64,000 nucleotides of DNA. It comes from Saccharum officinarum (lineage: Eukaryota; Streptophyta; Magnoliopsida; Poales; Poaceae). The translations under genes and the position numbers were made by a program. The notes beneath the pieces were generated by a model. The model had not been told where the DNA came from. It did no database searches and saw only the letters and a program-made list of their open reading frames with translations. Below are positions 22,828 through 35,880 of this stretch, one piece after another (the stretch's first letter is position 1; the number at the start of each line of letters is the position of its first letter). The stretch is from NCBI GenBank assembly GCA_020631735.1, contig CM036223.1, positions 6,300,191 through 6,364,190 of the forward strand, given 5' to 3'.

Positions 22828-22840
22828 TGGTATCGGAGCA
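22828..22840 (+). other. Primer-binding site (tRNA-iMet type)
   Basis: TGGTATCGGAGCA begins two bases after the 5' LTR. It differs by one base from the usual plant initiator-Met primer site TGGTATCAGAGC. Confidence 0.85.
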
Positions 22841-25800
22841 AGATTCAACATTAAACTTGTCGTATGTATATTTAAAACAAAGGTTTTATTTTATAAAATC
22901 AGTTTTATCAACTTATAGCTATATATAGGTTTGTGAAAACTGAATTCTAAATCTAAGTATGCCAGTGGTCAATTTCCTTACGCCCATATAAGGATTATTA
23001 GGTGGCCTATATAAGTACTAACTTAGAGGGTTTTTCATTTATGCATCTACGCCTAGGCCAAGGTATGTATGTGTGATGACTCTCCCACACTATGCTATCC
23101 GGTGTGTTAGATTAGAGGTAGCCTTCATATATGAGATAGCCATATATGTCGTTAGTTTACTTTTATGCAACGTCGCACCTACGCTCAGGTAAGTGTGAGT
23201 TGTGAGAGCATGATCGTACAACCTGCGGTCTAGGGGAGAGCTAGTTTTGGTTACTGAATTATTTACATGTTACACACATGTATATATGAAGGTACTTAAT
23301 TGTGGGTGATCGAAGATTCGGGTAGTTTTGGTATTACATGTACGTATACAGGGGTATATGTATATGGGAGTACTTAGAATTTTACTTTCCTGCTTTCATT
23401 GTGTGCCATATTGGGGAAATGTTGGGCTGCAATGAAACTTTTCTGCAGGTACGCTGACCACGAATGCGTAAGTCGAATGTAGCTGTCGACTAGCTATATA
23501 TCGAGAGAGTGCGTGTTATGCCACCGACATAGAACGTGATCGCCACCTTAGGTTGGCAATCTTGTGAGGACGAATAGGATGAAGCATGCATCTTCATGAT
23601 TGTTGCTTTATGCATGGCTATACTCTTCTCACCCTTGTTCTATAGTGTGTAACTTGTGATCAATATGTTACACTATCTTTCTTGTGTGAAGCTAAACAAG
23701 AATGCCTTTATGTTGCCCACCTAAGTGTTTGCCAATGCTTTATACCTCACTTAAGTAATTATGGATTCTTATGAATGAATTAAATTGGTGTTGGTCTAAG
23801 GTAACAAAATTTAGAGCTATTATAATAACATGTTTGTGTACTCTCTTGTTAAGTAGAACAAAGGCAAGCTTTGTTTTGCTTTTAGGACGTTGACTGCTAT
23901 AACGATTTCTGTTGTAGTGATGCTTTCGTGCTAATAATGGTGTTTTCTGTAGTTATGAAGAATACCAAAGTTGTAGCTAACTTAATTATATAGCTTGTCC
24001 TAAAAATTTCATGACCCTAGGTCTTATGGTTTGAGAGTTATGAATTTTAGAAGTTTACTGTCAGGTTTTGCTTATGCTCTGAATAGATCTGAATGTTTGG
24101 TTTGTTTGACCTATATGCATATGGAATCATGTCTTGGTGATAATAGAAGAAGTGTAGTACTTTTTCTAAGCTTTCCAAAATGTCCTATAGCACTAATTGT
24201 GGTGGTATAAATCTCTAGTTATGAGCTTGCAAAATGGAATGACAGAATCTGTCCAAATCGGGGCAGAGATGTCTTCTTTGTCTTGTTTGACCTTGTTAGA
24301 TATAGAATCATCTTAATATGATAATGAGAAAGTTATAGACAACTTAATAAGCTTTACATAAAGTTAAGGCTTAGCCTTGTTGTGTCTCTAGAACTCCAGT
24401 TTTGCAAATTTGAAGTTCTTGTCAGTTTTCTGTCCATATTGGTACAGATCTGAAACATTAGCATTTTTGGTCATGTTCATCTATGAATTTACTGTTGGTA
24501 TGAATAACTAAAGTGTAGTCATCTTCTTAAGCTATCTAGAAAGTCTAGGATCACCTTTATAGAAGGTCTACAACCTCAGTTATGGTTGAAACAAGTAGTT
24601 ACTATGCTGCTGTTTAGATTCTATGCACATGTTAAGTTAGTCACCTTAGCTAGCGTTGTTTTGAGCTAAACTTGTAGTTAGTTCGTGCTTGAGATGAATG
24701 CTTATTTTAGGTGAGCCTTGTGCTTTGGATTGTTTGCTTAAGCTCAATCGTTTGAATTTTTCTCAGATGTCTGCTTGACTGATGTTGTATGTATGCTTGT
24801 TATCTAGGTAGTACCCTAGTTGTCACCTCGTTTGTCCTCGGTGAGCATACGAGGGTCACATAGCTTTATCCTATAACAAAGTTCACATACGTAATTGTAT
24901 AGTTGTTATCTTCCATTAGGTTCTCTATCTTAGGAGCCTGAGCCTGTAGACTTAGTGGTTAGTCCTTGAATGTTTGTATCCATGCCTTTGCTTGACCGAA
25001 AGCCCAAAGTTTAGTTCTCCGACATGTTTGTATAAGCTGTGGATGTTTTCCAACCCTTTTTGTAAAGACCCTTATCGACTGACCAACCTAGTTAACTTTC
25101 ATCAACGCTAGGCGTGAGTGGAATCAAGTAAAAATCTTGTGCTTAGTCACCTTCGGCAATTGAGCTATGTTCTCTTGTGCTATGTTTTGATCTGCGAATA
25201 GCTTCCCTGTTGATTCTAAACCTTGTGACTACCTTTGCTTGCTATCCCTCCTTATATGGCGTTTGTTCTTACAACCCATCGGTGCCACTTGAAATTTCAC
25301 TTTCGTTGTATGTTTAGTAATGGTGTTATGAGTAGCAGCTGATGGTGCCGCGACGAAACCAAGGGCCTCCTGTGGCTGCAGACACATGGCTGGCTGCTTG
25401 GCACGCGCTGGTATCACGGTTTCTAGTCATGATCCATTATGAAACGACAGACGATGTGTTATTTTCTCGTGTTCCTTCTTGGTTATCTCTCCATATCATA
25501 TCGTAAGATCCATATCTTAGACCGAAAGTAGTGGAGTTTCCTTCTGAAGTTGCTAAGAAGATAACCTTTGAAGAACAGGTCACCGACATAAACATTAACT
25601 GACTGCAATAGGTGGTAGACAAGTGACTCTACTTAGTTATCCTAGTATTGACGAACGTCATCTAGTAAGCAAGTATCTCGTCTCTATTGGATAGAAAGGA
25701 CACACAACACTTAATGTTGGACAAGTTATCTGTGGGATGAAAATCGATTGTCGCATTGTGCATATGACCAGAGCTATCCAAGTCGCAATCTTGGGTGCAT

Positions 25801-27293
25801 AATGACCATACAATCAAAATCAAGCATCTCTAGAATAACTCCGTATTTGCTAACTTCGATGGCAACCATCTGTTCTGCATCAACCACAGTTGTTGTGGTC
25901 AAGAGTGATGATTTGGAACTTTTTAGTGTTGAAAGACAACTGATTAGTTACTAATAGGAAGGTTAATCTCCAGCTAGGTAATGACTCTTTGGTAGCTACG
26001 AAGGCTATGTCTTATAGAGCAATAACCAACAAGAAGTAAATCAACTAGCCAACAACTTGAGTGATATTCTATCTTCTAGAGCCATTGTGATCAAGTCAAT
26101 TCTGTCTTGGACAATCACACAGATAGTGTAAGGTGTTCAATCAGCTGTGGTGAAGAATTAGAGAAATGCATGTCCTAGTTTTGATCAACATCCTTATGCC
26201 CTTAGGTGCCACAAACGGTTTGTTCATAACTCTATTGGATGCAGTATTGAGGAATATTCGAAAGCAATCTGAGAAGTGTCAAACAACAGATTTTCCATCT
26301 TAGAGCTGTTGTTTGATCCTAAAAAGGAAGCCTCAAGGTAAAAGTTGGCCTGACAAAGTTGTTATGCTGTAAGTCAACTCAACTTACAGTACAACTAAGT
26401 CACAAAGGAACATTTTACTCAACCGCTTGGTGGTAGACTACTTCCCGCGGTTTAGTAAATATTACAACTTTTGTTGTCCTTAAGGCCTCGTTACATCTTT
26501 CTTTGGGAATTATTTCCAATGATGACATACTTTAGTACCTTATAAATATTTTTACCCAGAGGTTGCATCTGATTCAACCCAGATAACGATTGCCTTTAGA
26601 AAGGAGAATCTTCTTAGGTAACATTTGGCAGAAATGCGAAGCCGACAAAGTCAGCTATCACATTCACTAACCCATTAACAGACTCAGATAATACAGTGTT
26701 GTCATCAGAGAAAGAGAACTGCACACATGGGACCACAAGTAGTTTTCCATTAGTTGGTGCCTAAATGAATGAACATTTACGACCAACATAGACCTTGTCT
26801 ATTGGATAGTTTGTATCCTATAGCCTCAGAGTATATTTGTCGTCTATGATCTCACCCTTTTGGAAGGTTGTGCTCAAGCCATTTTGATAGAGGACTGCTT
26901 TTCAAACTTTGTGAACATAGAGTCATTTTAACGAGTATACTTGTGATTATTTCGATCTAGTGTCAAGTTCATACGGACTATGTTGTGTTCACTAAAGAAT
27001 CAGATACTTGTGAGTGGTTCACTCATGGACCAAATGATCTCCGTACACTGAGAATGCAGTACGTGCTATCTTAGGATTCCTCCCAAAGTAACAATGCTTC
27101 ATGGAAGTCAATGAAGGAAATTCTTCAGACGAATTTTTCCATAAAGAGTAAGTATCAGAAAGTGCCTTTGACCAAATTGTTCGCCGATATTGGAGCTTTA
27201 TAGCTGAATGCTATAGCAGATGTTGGGAACTAGATAATGTGTCTCTCTTCCTTAAAAGATCTTCCATTCCGAATCTCGGGACGTGATTCTTTT
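22841..27293 (+). other. Interior of the giant-LTR element, no coding capacity seen
   Basis: Stops are frequent in all six frames. At 23930-24640 there are diverged units of roughly 160-180 bases built around AAAGTTATAG, AAGCTTT and TCTAGAACTCCAG-like phrases, similar in style to LTR positions 20480-20900. A 54-codon frame from an ATG at 25342 starts MVPRRNQGPPVAA, perhaps the relic of a gag start, but nothing downstream supports it. Confidence 0.6.
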
Positions 27294-27305
27294 AAGGGGG
27301 GAGGG
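27294..27305 (+). other. Polypurine tract before the 3' LTR
   Basis: AAGGGGGGAGGG sits one base before TGTAACACCCC. It follows TCTCGGGACGTGATTCTTTT, the border style seen in Tekay/Del-type elements. Confidence 0.8.
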
Positions 27306-27306
27306 C

Positions 27307-30300
27307 TGTAACACCCCAGGTGTTGATCACCAATTAAGTAGTAGGTTTAAGCTCAAACATGATAAATTAGTGGAGATGACGATGCCAAAGTCAAACCTAT
27401 GGAAATAAACCCTAATCTAAACTTGGATGCTGCACCCTTCTTTGCATATAGGCTATTTTTAAGATATATGCTTGGGTGTTGTTATCAAAGTATCTTCACA
27501 TGTCTCACATCAGTAACTATCTATATGAAGCCCTGGAAAAGTTTTATGAAGTTTGGAATCAAAAAGTCACATGAAATGATAAGTTCCATTCCTATTGGAA
27601 TTTGCCCCATTAAGTTAATGGAACTATAGAACATCAACCAAACCTTGCAAACTATCCAAATGACTCCAGATAAACTCTACAACACCTTAACTACACTTAG
27701 GGCACTTAATGGAACAATGTTCATGTTGGTCATTTTGCCTAAATGTGCTTCTAAGTAATGGTTGACCATGTATGGACCCGGGAACACTTTGGTTTGACCG
27801 TTTTAAAAGTGTGACCTAGAAGTTTTGCATGACTGTGCACCCTTTGACAAAGTTGTAGAGAATTTTATAAGGAACAAACTTTGTTTAAGAGTCAAGTCAT
27901 GAAAATGCGTGGAACATACTCAAAAAGGGCCCACAAGTCAGATTGAGGGCTGTTTCCAGCACTTAGAAAATATTCTAAGTCCTGAATTAACAGCAGAAAG
28001 TTGCCATGTTCATGCAATTTTATCTTCCAATTTCATATGGTAGCTCAATTAGGTTCCTTAATATGAGTTGTAGTACTTTTCATGATGGAAACAATGGGTC
28101 AAGTATCACTCAAAATGGAGCTCAGTTGGACCTTCAATAAGAGCTTCCAAAACAGCAAAAAGTTGTTTTTATCACTAATCGGCATTGACATGTTGACATG
28201 CCGCGTTCTCCGAAATTTACTAAGCAACTTGAGTTGGTCCTTTTATAAAAGTTGGAGCATACATTGTGGGGAAGAGCATGCAACAAGATGGCATCAGTTT
28301 GACGTCAGTTTGGCCATCAATTTTTGGAGTTTGTCGATCGCTGTCAACACGCTGACACAGCCACTTTGGTGCTTAATTACCCATTAATCCTTTTCTCTAA
28401 TGATCATGGCCCTTAAACGAAAAATATAGAGCATCTCACGGGCTTCAAACTTCCTTTTGGGTTCAAGGTCCAATTCAGCCCGTAAGAGGTCCAAAACCGG
28501 CGTCCACGTTACCCACAGCGTTGCCCGCCACGCGCTCGATGCAATGCCTCAACAGGAGACACCTGCCCTGTGCGTGGCAGCCATGCGCGAGCGCGCACCC
28601 CACCAAACCGCCGCGTGTCCATGCCCTCTGCCCCGCCTTGCTGCTCCCTCTCGCGGTTGGCAAGCTCGAGCAGCGCTAGAGCGTTCCCCCACTCCCTCTC
28701 GCTCACTGCCTCTCGTCCTCGGGCATGCACAGCGCGCGGGCGGACATCCGCCATAGACGAGCGAGCACAGCAAAGCTCGGCCGCTGCTGTTCCGGTTGCT
28801 AGCATCCACCGCACGCCAAACCACCAATACTTGAGGTTCCTCCACCTCCCGCGAGCTTGGAGCACATCTTTCTCCACCTCTTTTCGTCACCTGAGAACGC
28901 CACCGCCATGGCCGACCGGCCTAGCTCCAATGCCGGTGTCGATCCATCGTCTCTGACCTTCCTCCGCCGAATTGACCGCGCCATCGCGTTTCTTGCACCA
29001 CGTCGTACCTCCGGGACTCCTCGCCTCACCGGCTCCGCCCCCACTGCTTGCTGTCGCCGGAGCACCGGCCAACGGGCCGCCGGCGCACGTGGCCAAGCCA
29101 CTGCCGATCGCCTTCCACCGCTCCTCGTCCACCCCCGGATGCGGAATGGCACGGCGGTGCCCGCGCTGCCCTTTCCCGCCGCTGGAGCCGACCTCACCGG
29201 CCGGAGGATGGCCGGCCAGCGAACCTCCTCTGCCCCCCCTCTGTTTCCGGTGAACGGAGGAGGCCGGCATCTCTCCGATCTCTCTGTCTCTCTGTGTTAG
29301 TATGACAAGCGGGCCCGACCGGATCGTGGGACCCACGTGTCGGTTTTAGTAGTGGCATAGTTGGGGTACCGAATCGGGTGCACCTAGCAAAATTAGTTAG
29401 GGTGGTTTTAATTCTGATTTTGAATTTCTATTTCATGTTAATCTTTGAAAATCCATATCTCATGCTAGGTAATTCCAAAAATAGCAAAAGTGGACTTTTT
29501 GGAAACCTTGAGAATAGATCTATGCAGTGGAGTCACAATATGCTAGATGTTTGTAGAAGTTTTCTGATGTCTTTATTTAAGTTTTAAAAATACTCTAAAA
29601 ATGCCTTTAAACTTAACCAGAGCAAGATCTGGAGTTTTAGAACCCCAAAAATGGTGATTCTTGTTTTGTTAATTTTGTGATGACTGTACTTGCTAGGAAA
29701 AATGTTAAACACACTATTTGTTCACTGTTTTCTTAGGGTTTTGATTTGACCTTGTTAAATAAGAAAAATTACATTTTATTACTTATCATTTTATATCTTG
29801 AGTTGTGATGCTCCAAATAATGTGAAATTTTTATGGTAGTCTTGTCATGATATGTATGTACTGTGGTATAAATTTCTTGGTCACTACTTATTGGATGATC
29901 TAGTTATTGATTTAACTTATTTAGGGCTTGATAAATAGCTTATAAATAATATATAAATGATAAAATAGAAAATATTGTTCCATTACCTGAGTATGATGTT
30001 TCTCTATCATATTGATTCATAATATGGCCTTGTGTTCACAGAAAATATTGAGTTTTAGGTTTAATTTGCTTTTACATGAATTATTGCAATAGCTATTTGT
30101 CTTTTTATAGAGCTTGATATACTTGCCCAAATGGATTGAAATTTAGACAGTAGACTTTTGAGAGCATATTTAGGCCATTGTAATTTTTGTATAATTTATT
30201 GTGCACTTTTGATAGGTGTTCATAATTCCACCTAATTATCTAAATAAATTAATAAAATGCATTAAAAGAAATTATTTAGGAGTGGACACTATGTTTTCTG

Positions 30301-32704
30301 GTGTTCATTATTCATGTGTGACATGTTGGTAAAGTTGGTTTTGTCTAATTATATGTTTGCAACATAAGTTAATAATTATTTCTTGCAAATGAGGTTTCTG
30401 GACAGATCTGGGAACTTAGCAAAGTTCTTCATGATAATGTGCTTTGTTGTGAAACTTATTTATACAAAAGTTGTAGATAATTTATGTATCTAGCTGCTGT
30501 TAAAATTTGGTGGTATTTGACCATATGGTTTAGAAACTACAGCTGTTCTAAGTTGAGTTCAGATTTATGTTAGAAGGACATATTCTGTACCTTCTGTATT
30601 TCGACCTGGTAAATGTTAGAATCAGGTTTAGATGATATTAAATAAAATGTAGAGAATTTCATAAGCTTTCCATAATGTCTTCTTTCAAGTCATTTGGATT
30701 TGTAGAACTTCAGATATGATTGATTTACTCAGCTACTGCATAAATGTCCAGAATTATTGAAAATACATGATTGCTTGGTTACTTGCTTGCATATTGCTAA
30801 GTGTGATTCATGTCCTTGGTGATAAAGTTAGTACACCTGAAACTTGTGAAGATTATGCTTTACTTATTATGCTTGGAATGGTTGGTGTGCTATAGTCAGT
30901 GAGTGGCTTTGAGGGCTTGTATCTTGTTTAAATATTGTGCTTGTCTTATGTGATGCATTCTTATTGCCATTCATCATGTTCATACACATGCATCGTCATA
31001 TCTCATTTAGGTACGTTAGATGCACTACGTGGATGGCAAGATGTGGGGCTGAACCCGAAGATGGAGTTGGTAGATCCATCCCGAAGATAGAAGGACCGGT
31101 CAAGTGAGAGATTGGGAGGATGCTCGCCAAGCGGGTTTCATCTGACATACTCTAACTTGAGTCGGATCCCAAGGAAGCCCCGGAGCATTATAAGCCTCCT
31201 ATCTTCAAAGCAATTAATTCTATATATGTTATAAGTATTGTTGCATTAAGTGATAGGAGTTGGTTGGAAACTCTTGCTGCATTATATCATTCCTTGTCCA
31301 GATATATGAATCCTTGAATCCTACATAGACTAGGATCGAGTAGATGCTTAGCCCTGCTTTAAGCGGTAGAAGTCAGGTGATTTCCTGTCACCTGTGAGAT
31401 ATAGGGATATTCATATATGGCACGGTTGGCTATATTTGCTATCGTGGAAAGGAACCATGTGTTAATAAAATGAAATGAGACCGTGCGGGATGACGATAGT
31501 GAAGCAACAAGGTATGGAGGTCTTAGGTGTGAATCTATCCCCGTCTGAGTCGTTTAAGGACCGATTCGCTGTACGTCCTTGAGTCATGTTGAACGCAGTC
31601 TAACACTTAGTTGGCCGGATAAGTCGTTCCGACCGCGAAGCCGAGTAATGTGATTCAGGCCAGGAATCGAATGGTAGGTTGCTTCTTGGAGGAGAGAAAG
31701 GATGTGCTTGGGGACATTGGCGTGAGACCAAGGGGGGTTAGAGTCCCTATCACCTGGCAGAGTGTCGCCCTTGGGGTCGCGACATCATTCGGACCCACGA
31801 TTCCTGAATCATATGAAAAGGTGGCTTGTGCGACCCTGGCAGGGGCCTGCGCGGTGAGTGTTAGAAATACCCCTCCAGCTGGATAGGAATTCGATTCGAA
31901 TCGCCGTCGCTCCCGGTTAGTGAGCACTTGACTTGAGCAGCGGCAACGTAGATTCCATTAAATTGAACGGATGGTTAAGTGGATCACGATGGAAAGGTTG
32001 CCTCAATTTATACCTGCTATGGTTAATATTGTTTGCTCCTAATAAAGTGAGTGCTCTAGTACAGGTTCTAATATAGATGATAGGTTAATAATAATTAACT
32101 TGATGCTTAAGCATTAATGATTGATCATCTATATTAAGCTTTTATGCAAAATGTTGTCAAGCCAGCCCACTTTATATCAGCCTTGCATGATCCTTGGTGT
32201 CACCTTATTTTTGGTTTCTGACGGGTAAGTCTAGCTGAGTACTTTGTCGTACTCAGGGTTTTATCCCCACTTGTTGCAGGTTGTGATGTATCATGGCGGC
32301 TGCAAGAGTTGGTTGGCTCCTGCCGAAGAGGCGGAGCGTGATCACGGGCATGATCCTTCTTATTTACCTTATCTCTAATGCTTTTGTTGGAAGTCGACCG
32401 TGGTACTGGCATGTATTTGAAATAAGATCAATGTTAGTTTCAAATTACTTTGCTTCCGTTATTTTTCAATGTAAGTTTTAATAACTATGTTAAACTCCGA
32501 TGTATATTGAATTACTTGTGAAATGATTGTAACATGTGACTTGTTATGTTGAATCACTACGATCTTGGCTTGTATGTCGTTGGTTTGAAATCCCTCGTGA
32601 TTTCATTGGACTATCGGAGTTATATGGGCTCAAGTGTAAGAATTTGATCACTTCGGTGATTGTTTTTATACTTGTGCTCTTGTAATTTAGACGGTTCCGT
32701 TACA
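27307..32704 (+). repeat. 3' LTR (5.4 kb)
   Basis: Same ends as the 5' LTR, offset by 9880 bases. Differences I counted are mostly transitions, which fits decay of methylated cytosines after insertion. Confidence 0.95.
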
Positions 32705-32744
32705 TGAAAGGCCAAAAAAAAAAAATCGGCAAAATTTACTGCAT

Positions 32745-32985
32745 CACTTAGGGCGCGCTTAGCTTGTTTCCACAGCATGCCACAATGCAACTCAGGCTGC
32801 GCCAAAAATCCGGCGAGCAAAACCGACGCCGGAAATTTGGCGAGCAGCGGCGTCAAAATGGACTGGAGGCTGGTGACGAGGCCGACTGCGGCAGTGAAGC
32901 AAACGCATGCCCAAGATGCGGCGCGGATAGTGCGGGGCGCGGTGCGGCGAATTACGGAAGCCATCCAAACGTGGCCATAAGAATT
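32745..32985. repeat. Possible MITE-like block (copy 2 at 49083-49323)
   Basis: A GC-rich block beginning GGGCGCGCTTAGC and ending CCATCCAAACGTGGCC within AT-rich surroundings, in the style of grass DNA-transposon derivatives. I could not define inverted ends. The frames through it are not genes. Confidence 0.3.
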
Positions 32986-33960
32986 GCCTGTGTAAATATT
33001 TATATTGGCATTTTTCTTAAGGAAGCCGGCACTGTAAATGGATCTACATCGGTGTTTTTCTTTAAGGATGCCGCTAGTGTAAATAATTTTCTAGAAATTA
33101 CAAATCAGGCTAAACAATAGCAAAAAAGGTGCTGACAGTGTAAATATTTTTTTCAAAAATTATAAATCAGGCTAAAAAAATCAGCAAATTTTTTTTATCA
33201 GTTGGGGCCAGCACTAGACAGCCACACACATGTATGTGTAGTTCCTAGGAATCAAACTTAGAACCTCAGACCTCGCATGTTACTCTCCTTGCCTAGAGTC
33301 ACTTGTATCTTAACAACAAAAACATTTCTCTAGTATTTACTCCATCAAATTTTTAAATAGAGATTTGAGGCCTTAAGCGGATTAAAATGAAAAAAATATC
33401 AACTACAAAGTTTTAGATCTAATTGAGATCTACAACTTTGTTTTTGATCGTCTTTCCATCCGAGGTCATTTAAGAAATTAAAAAAAATTTAAATTATTAA
33501 TTTTAAAACATAATTTCAGAGCCCTAAATGATTTTAGATAAAAAAAAGTAGTCAACTACAAAGTTAAATATATTTTCATGTACTACAATTTTTATTCAGA
33601 CCATTTCTCCGTATGAAATCATTTGCAAAAAATAAAAAAAAATCAAATTATTTGTAGTGGCGCTAGGTCAAGAAAACCGCTAGTATAAATGCATCTTTAC
33701 TGTCGGTTTTTCTAAGCCTACCAACTACCATCAATAGAAATCATGTATTTACACCGGTGATTCTCTTAAGGATGCCGCCTGTACAAATCGGATTTACACT
33801 GGCTGTAGGTTAAGAAAACCGCCAATGTAAATACGTGATTTTTACTGGAGGTCGTGGACTTAAAAACTGCCAGTAAAGATGAATTTGTCCTGGTGGCTCA
33901 TAGCTATGGGCCTACAATTTCATTTATACTGACATCTATACATTATGAGCAGCTACTGAA
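32986..33960. mobile_element. Degenerate CACTA-type subterminal array (copy 2 at 49324-50290)
   Basis: Phrases such as AAGAAAACCGC(C/T)A, GCCAGTAAAGATG, CTGTAAATGG and TTTTACTGG(A/C)GG recur in both orientations across this stretch, the pattern of subterminal repeats of a CACTA family. No CACTA terminus or target duplication was found, so it is a relic. It lies where the last exon of the LysM gene would be expected. Confidence 0.45.
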
Positions 33961-35170
33961 AAAATTGCAAGTGTCAGCAAAAAATTGATTTTGTACTGGT
34001 GGTTGCAGAATTGCATGTTCTACTTACTCTGGCATGGTGATGTCTTGTTGTCTGCAGCTACAAGAGTGGTATAAATTGTTAGCGATGTGCTGTCGCTGAC
34101 ATAGCCTTCATATGCGCACATTTTGGATCCGCAAGCCTGCCCAAGCTTCAATGCTCCAGTACATACCGGCACTGCTGGGCACTGTTCGTCTTGCACCGGA
34201 ACGCAGTCTAACCTGGTAATCACGAGGAAAATGTAAATGTTTCAAGACACTGATTCAGGAATTGGATTGGGAAGTTAGAAGCAAGGGAGTTTACTGCTGG
34301 TCGTTGTTTGTCCTGCAGCTGCACTGGACACAGCCCTGTGCGGTGAATCTGTAAGTGCCATACGGCACGAGCAGATTGTGATCAGCCGACATGTGGTCGA
34401 TTGATGAATTGCAAACTGAGTGCAACGAAATTAACGAGCAGTTAATTACTCTCTCATTCGAAATTATAAGATATCTTGATCTTTTTAGATATAATAACTT
34501 TTACTATGCACTTAGATATACAATATATTTAGATGTATAATAAAATTAATGTATCTAGAAAAGCCAAAATATCTTATAGTTTAGAACTGAAAAAGTATGA
34601 GGTTCTAAAATAAAACTCTCTCTATATAAGGTACCTTTTACATAAAAATATTATGTACAGTCATGGCACAGGGTGCGTCCAATATCTACAATAATAATTA
34701 AGAGTGAACATAGTTTCAGGTTTGATGCCCATCCAAGACTTTTATCTTAATTTGGCCACAACACCGAAAAATGTTACATGCATGCCTCAACAATATATAT
34801 AATATTTTTGTGTTACAAGATTCTTCAAGAAACACATTCTCATATTAACGTTTCGCTGAAATTTGGTTTATGCTGATGCTTATGCTGATTTGTTGTGAGA
34901 AAAAAGTACTGCTGAAGTAGTGTAGCAGAACAGGGCTGTGTTAATGTCCTAACTGTCATACATTAATTTACTTTCTAGTAAGACATTATTTGAACTTCTA
35001 CAATCAATATAAAGTTTTATATGGAACAACACAAGACTGGCGCTTGGAATCAGAGTATGAAAAGTCCCTTCAGAATATGAAACTAAGCTTTCTTCAAGAT
35101 AATACTCCCTTAATAAAAAAAGGGTAAGGCATATTTTTCGTTAGAATAAGACTTCTACCGCAGTAGCTCA

Positions 35171-35236
35171 ATTAGTATTACTTTTTTTTTGAGAGGTGCT
35201 CTCCGCGCTTGCCACGCGATTCTATTAGTATTACTT
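35171..35236 (-). mobile_element. Short poly(A)-tailed retro-insertion with 13-bp target duplication
   Basis: ATTAGTATTACTT occurs at 35171-35183 and 35224-35236. Between them a T-run (poly(A) on the minus strand) is followed by GAGAGGTGCTCTCCGCGC and a few more bases, about 40 in all. This is the form of a heavily 5'-truncated LINE/SINE insertion. It lies in intron 1 of the LysM gene and recurs at 51502-51567. Confidence 0.7.
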
Positions 35237-35759
35237 GGTTATATAAAATTGGTGTTATTAGGTTCATATTCAAAATATGTCATGGATCCAAACGTACCCG
35301 ATGTGGTGGGCCCAGCAAAGCCCAAAGGAGGGCCAGGGCAGATTGACCCATGGTTGCATCCAGGAGGGGGTGGCGCCGGCGGCTCCCCCTAGCTTGTCAG
35401 CCCCCTCCACTGTGGAGGAGTCCAGATCCAACTCCAGATAGAAATAGAATAAGAATAATTCGCCACCACATCCATCTTCCTCGCCCTTCAACCTTCTTCC
35501 ACTAGAATCTATGCTTCCCACCTCCGACCAATCTAAAGGCCATCACAAAAACACCTACTTATTATAAAAATTTTGTGCTAAAAAATATATTACTATAGTT
35601 ATTGCTAGTCAAATTCTTGTATTAATAGAAGAATGCATTTAAGGACAGAGGTAGTTTTTTTTATATATTTTGCTAGTCAAATTTAAAAATTAAGTTTGGC
35701 TTAAGACAAATATAGATGAACTTACTTTTCACTAGAGGATCTAGAGAATTAAGAGCTTG

Positions 35760-35880
35760 ATTGGTTTGCAGCCAAAATTTATCATGCCAAGGATTTGACA
35801 AGCCAAAGTTGGGTAAAAATTTTGCCATAGATTTGGCAAGCCCTATGTGTGAGGTTGGTAAGTTTGCTAGCAAACCAAAC
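35760..35880. mobile_element. Possible hAT-type MITE
   Basis: ATTGGTTTGC at the left and GCAAACCAAAC at the right form an inverted pair 120 bases apart, typical of small grass MITEs with TTTGGTTTGC-like ends. I could not confirm a target duplication. Copy 2 is at 52088-52208. Confidence 0.4.

Larger units (their letters stand above)
17427..32704 (+). mobile_element. 15.3-kb giant-LTR retrotransposon without gag-pol (LARD-like, Tekay/Del-like ends)
   Basis: Two nearly identical LTRs of about 5.4 kb begin TGTAACACCCC and end CCGTTACA, enclosing 4.48 kb. The 5-bp duplication TGAAA flanks the element at 17422-17426 and 32705-32709. A primer-binding site of tRNA-iMet type follows the 5' LTR, and a purine tract precedes the 3' LTR. 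The interior has no open frame above about 76 codons and no recognisable gag, protease, reverse transcriptase, RNase H, integrase or chromodomain. TGTAACACCCC ends, the iMet primer site and the TCGGGACGTGATTC/AAGGGGGG border resemble Tekay/Del-type Ty3/Gypsy elements. By eye the LTRs differ at 13 sites in their first 880 bases, so the insertion is recent. Confidence 0.93.

Noticed and set aside
17427..32704. Reading the two 5.4-kb blocks as a genomic duplication
   Set aside because: TG...CA ends, primer site, purine tract and 5-bp target duplication show they are LTRs of one element.
33241..33300. GGAATCAAACTTAGAACC-like phrase as a tRNA or tRNA-derived gene
   Set aside because: No cloverleaf or A/B boxes at proper spacing; similar phrases are common in dispersed grass repeats.
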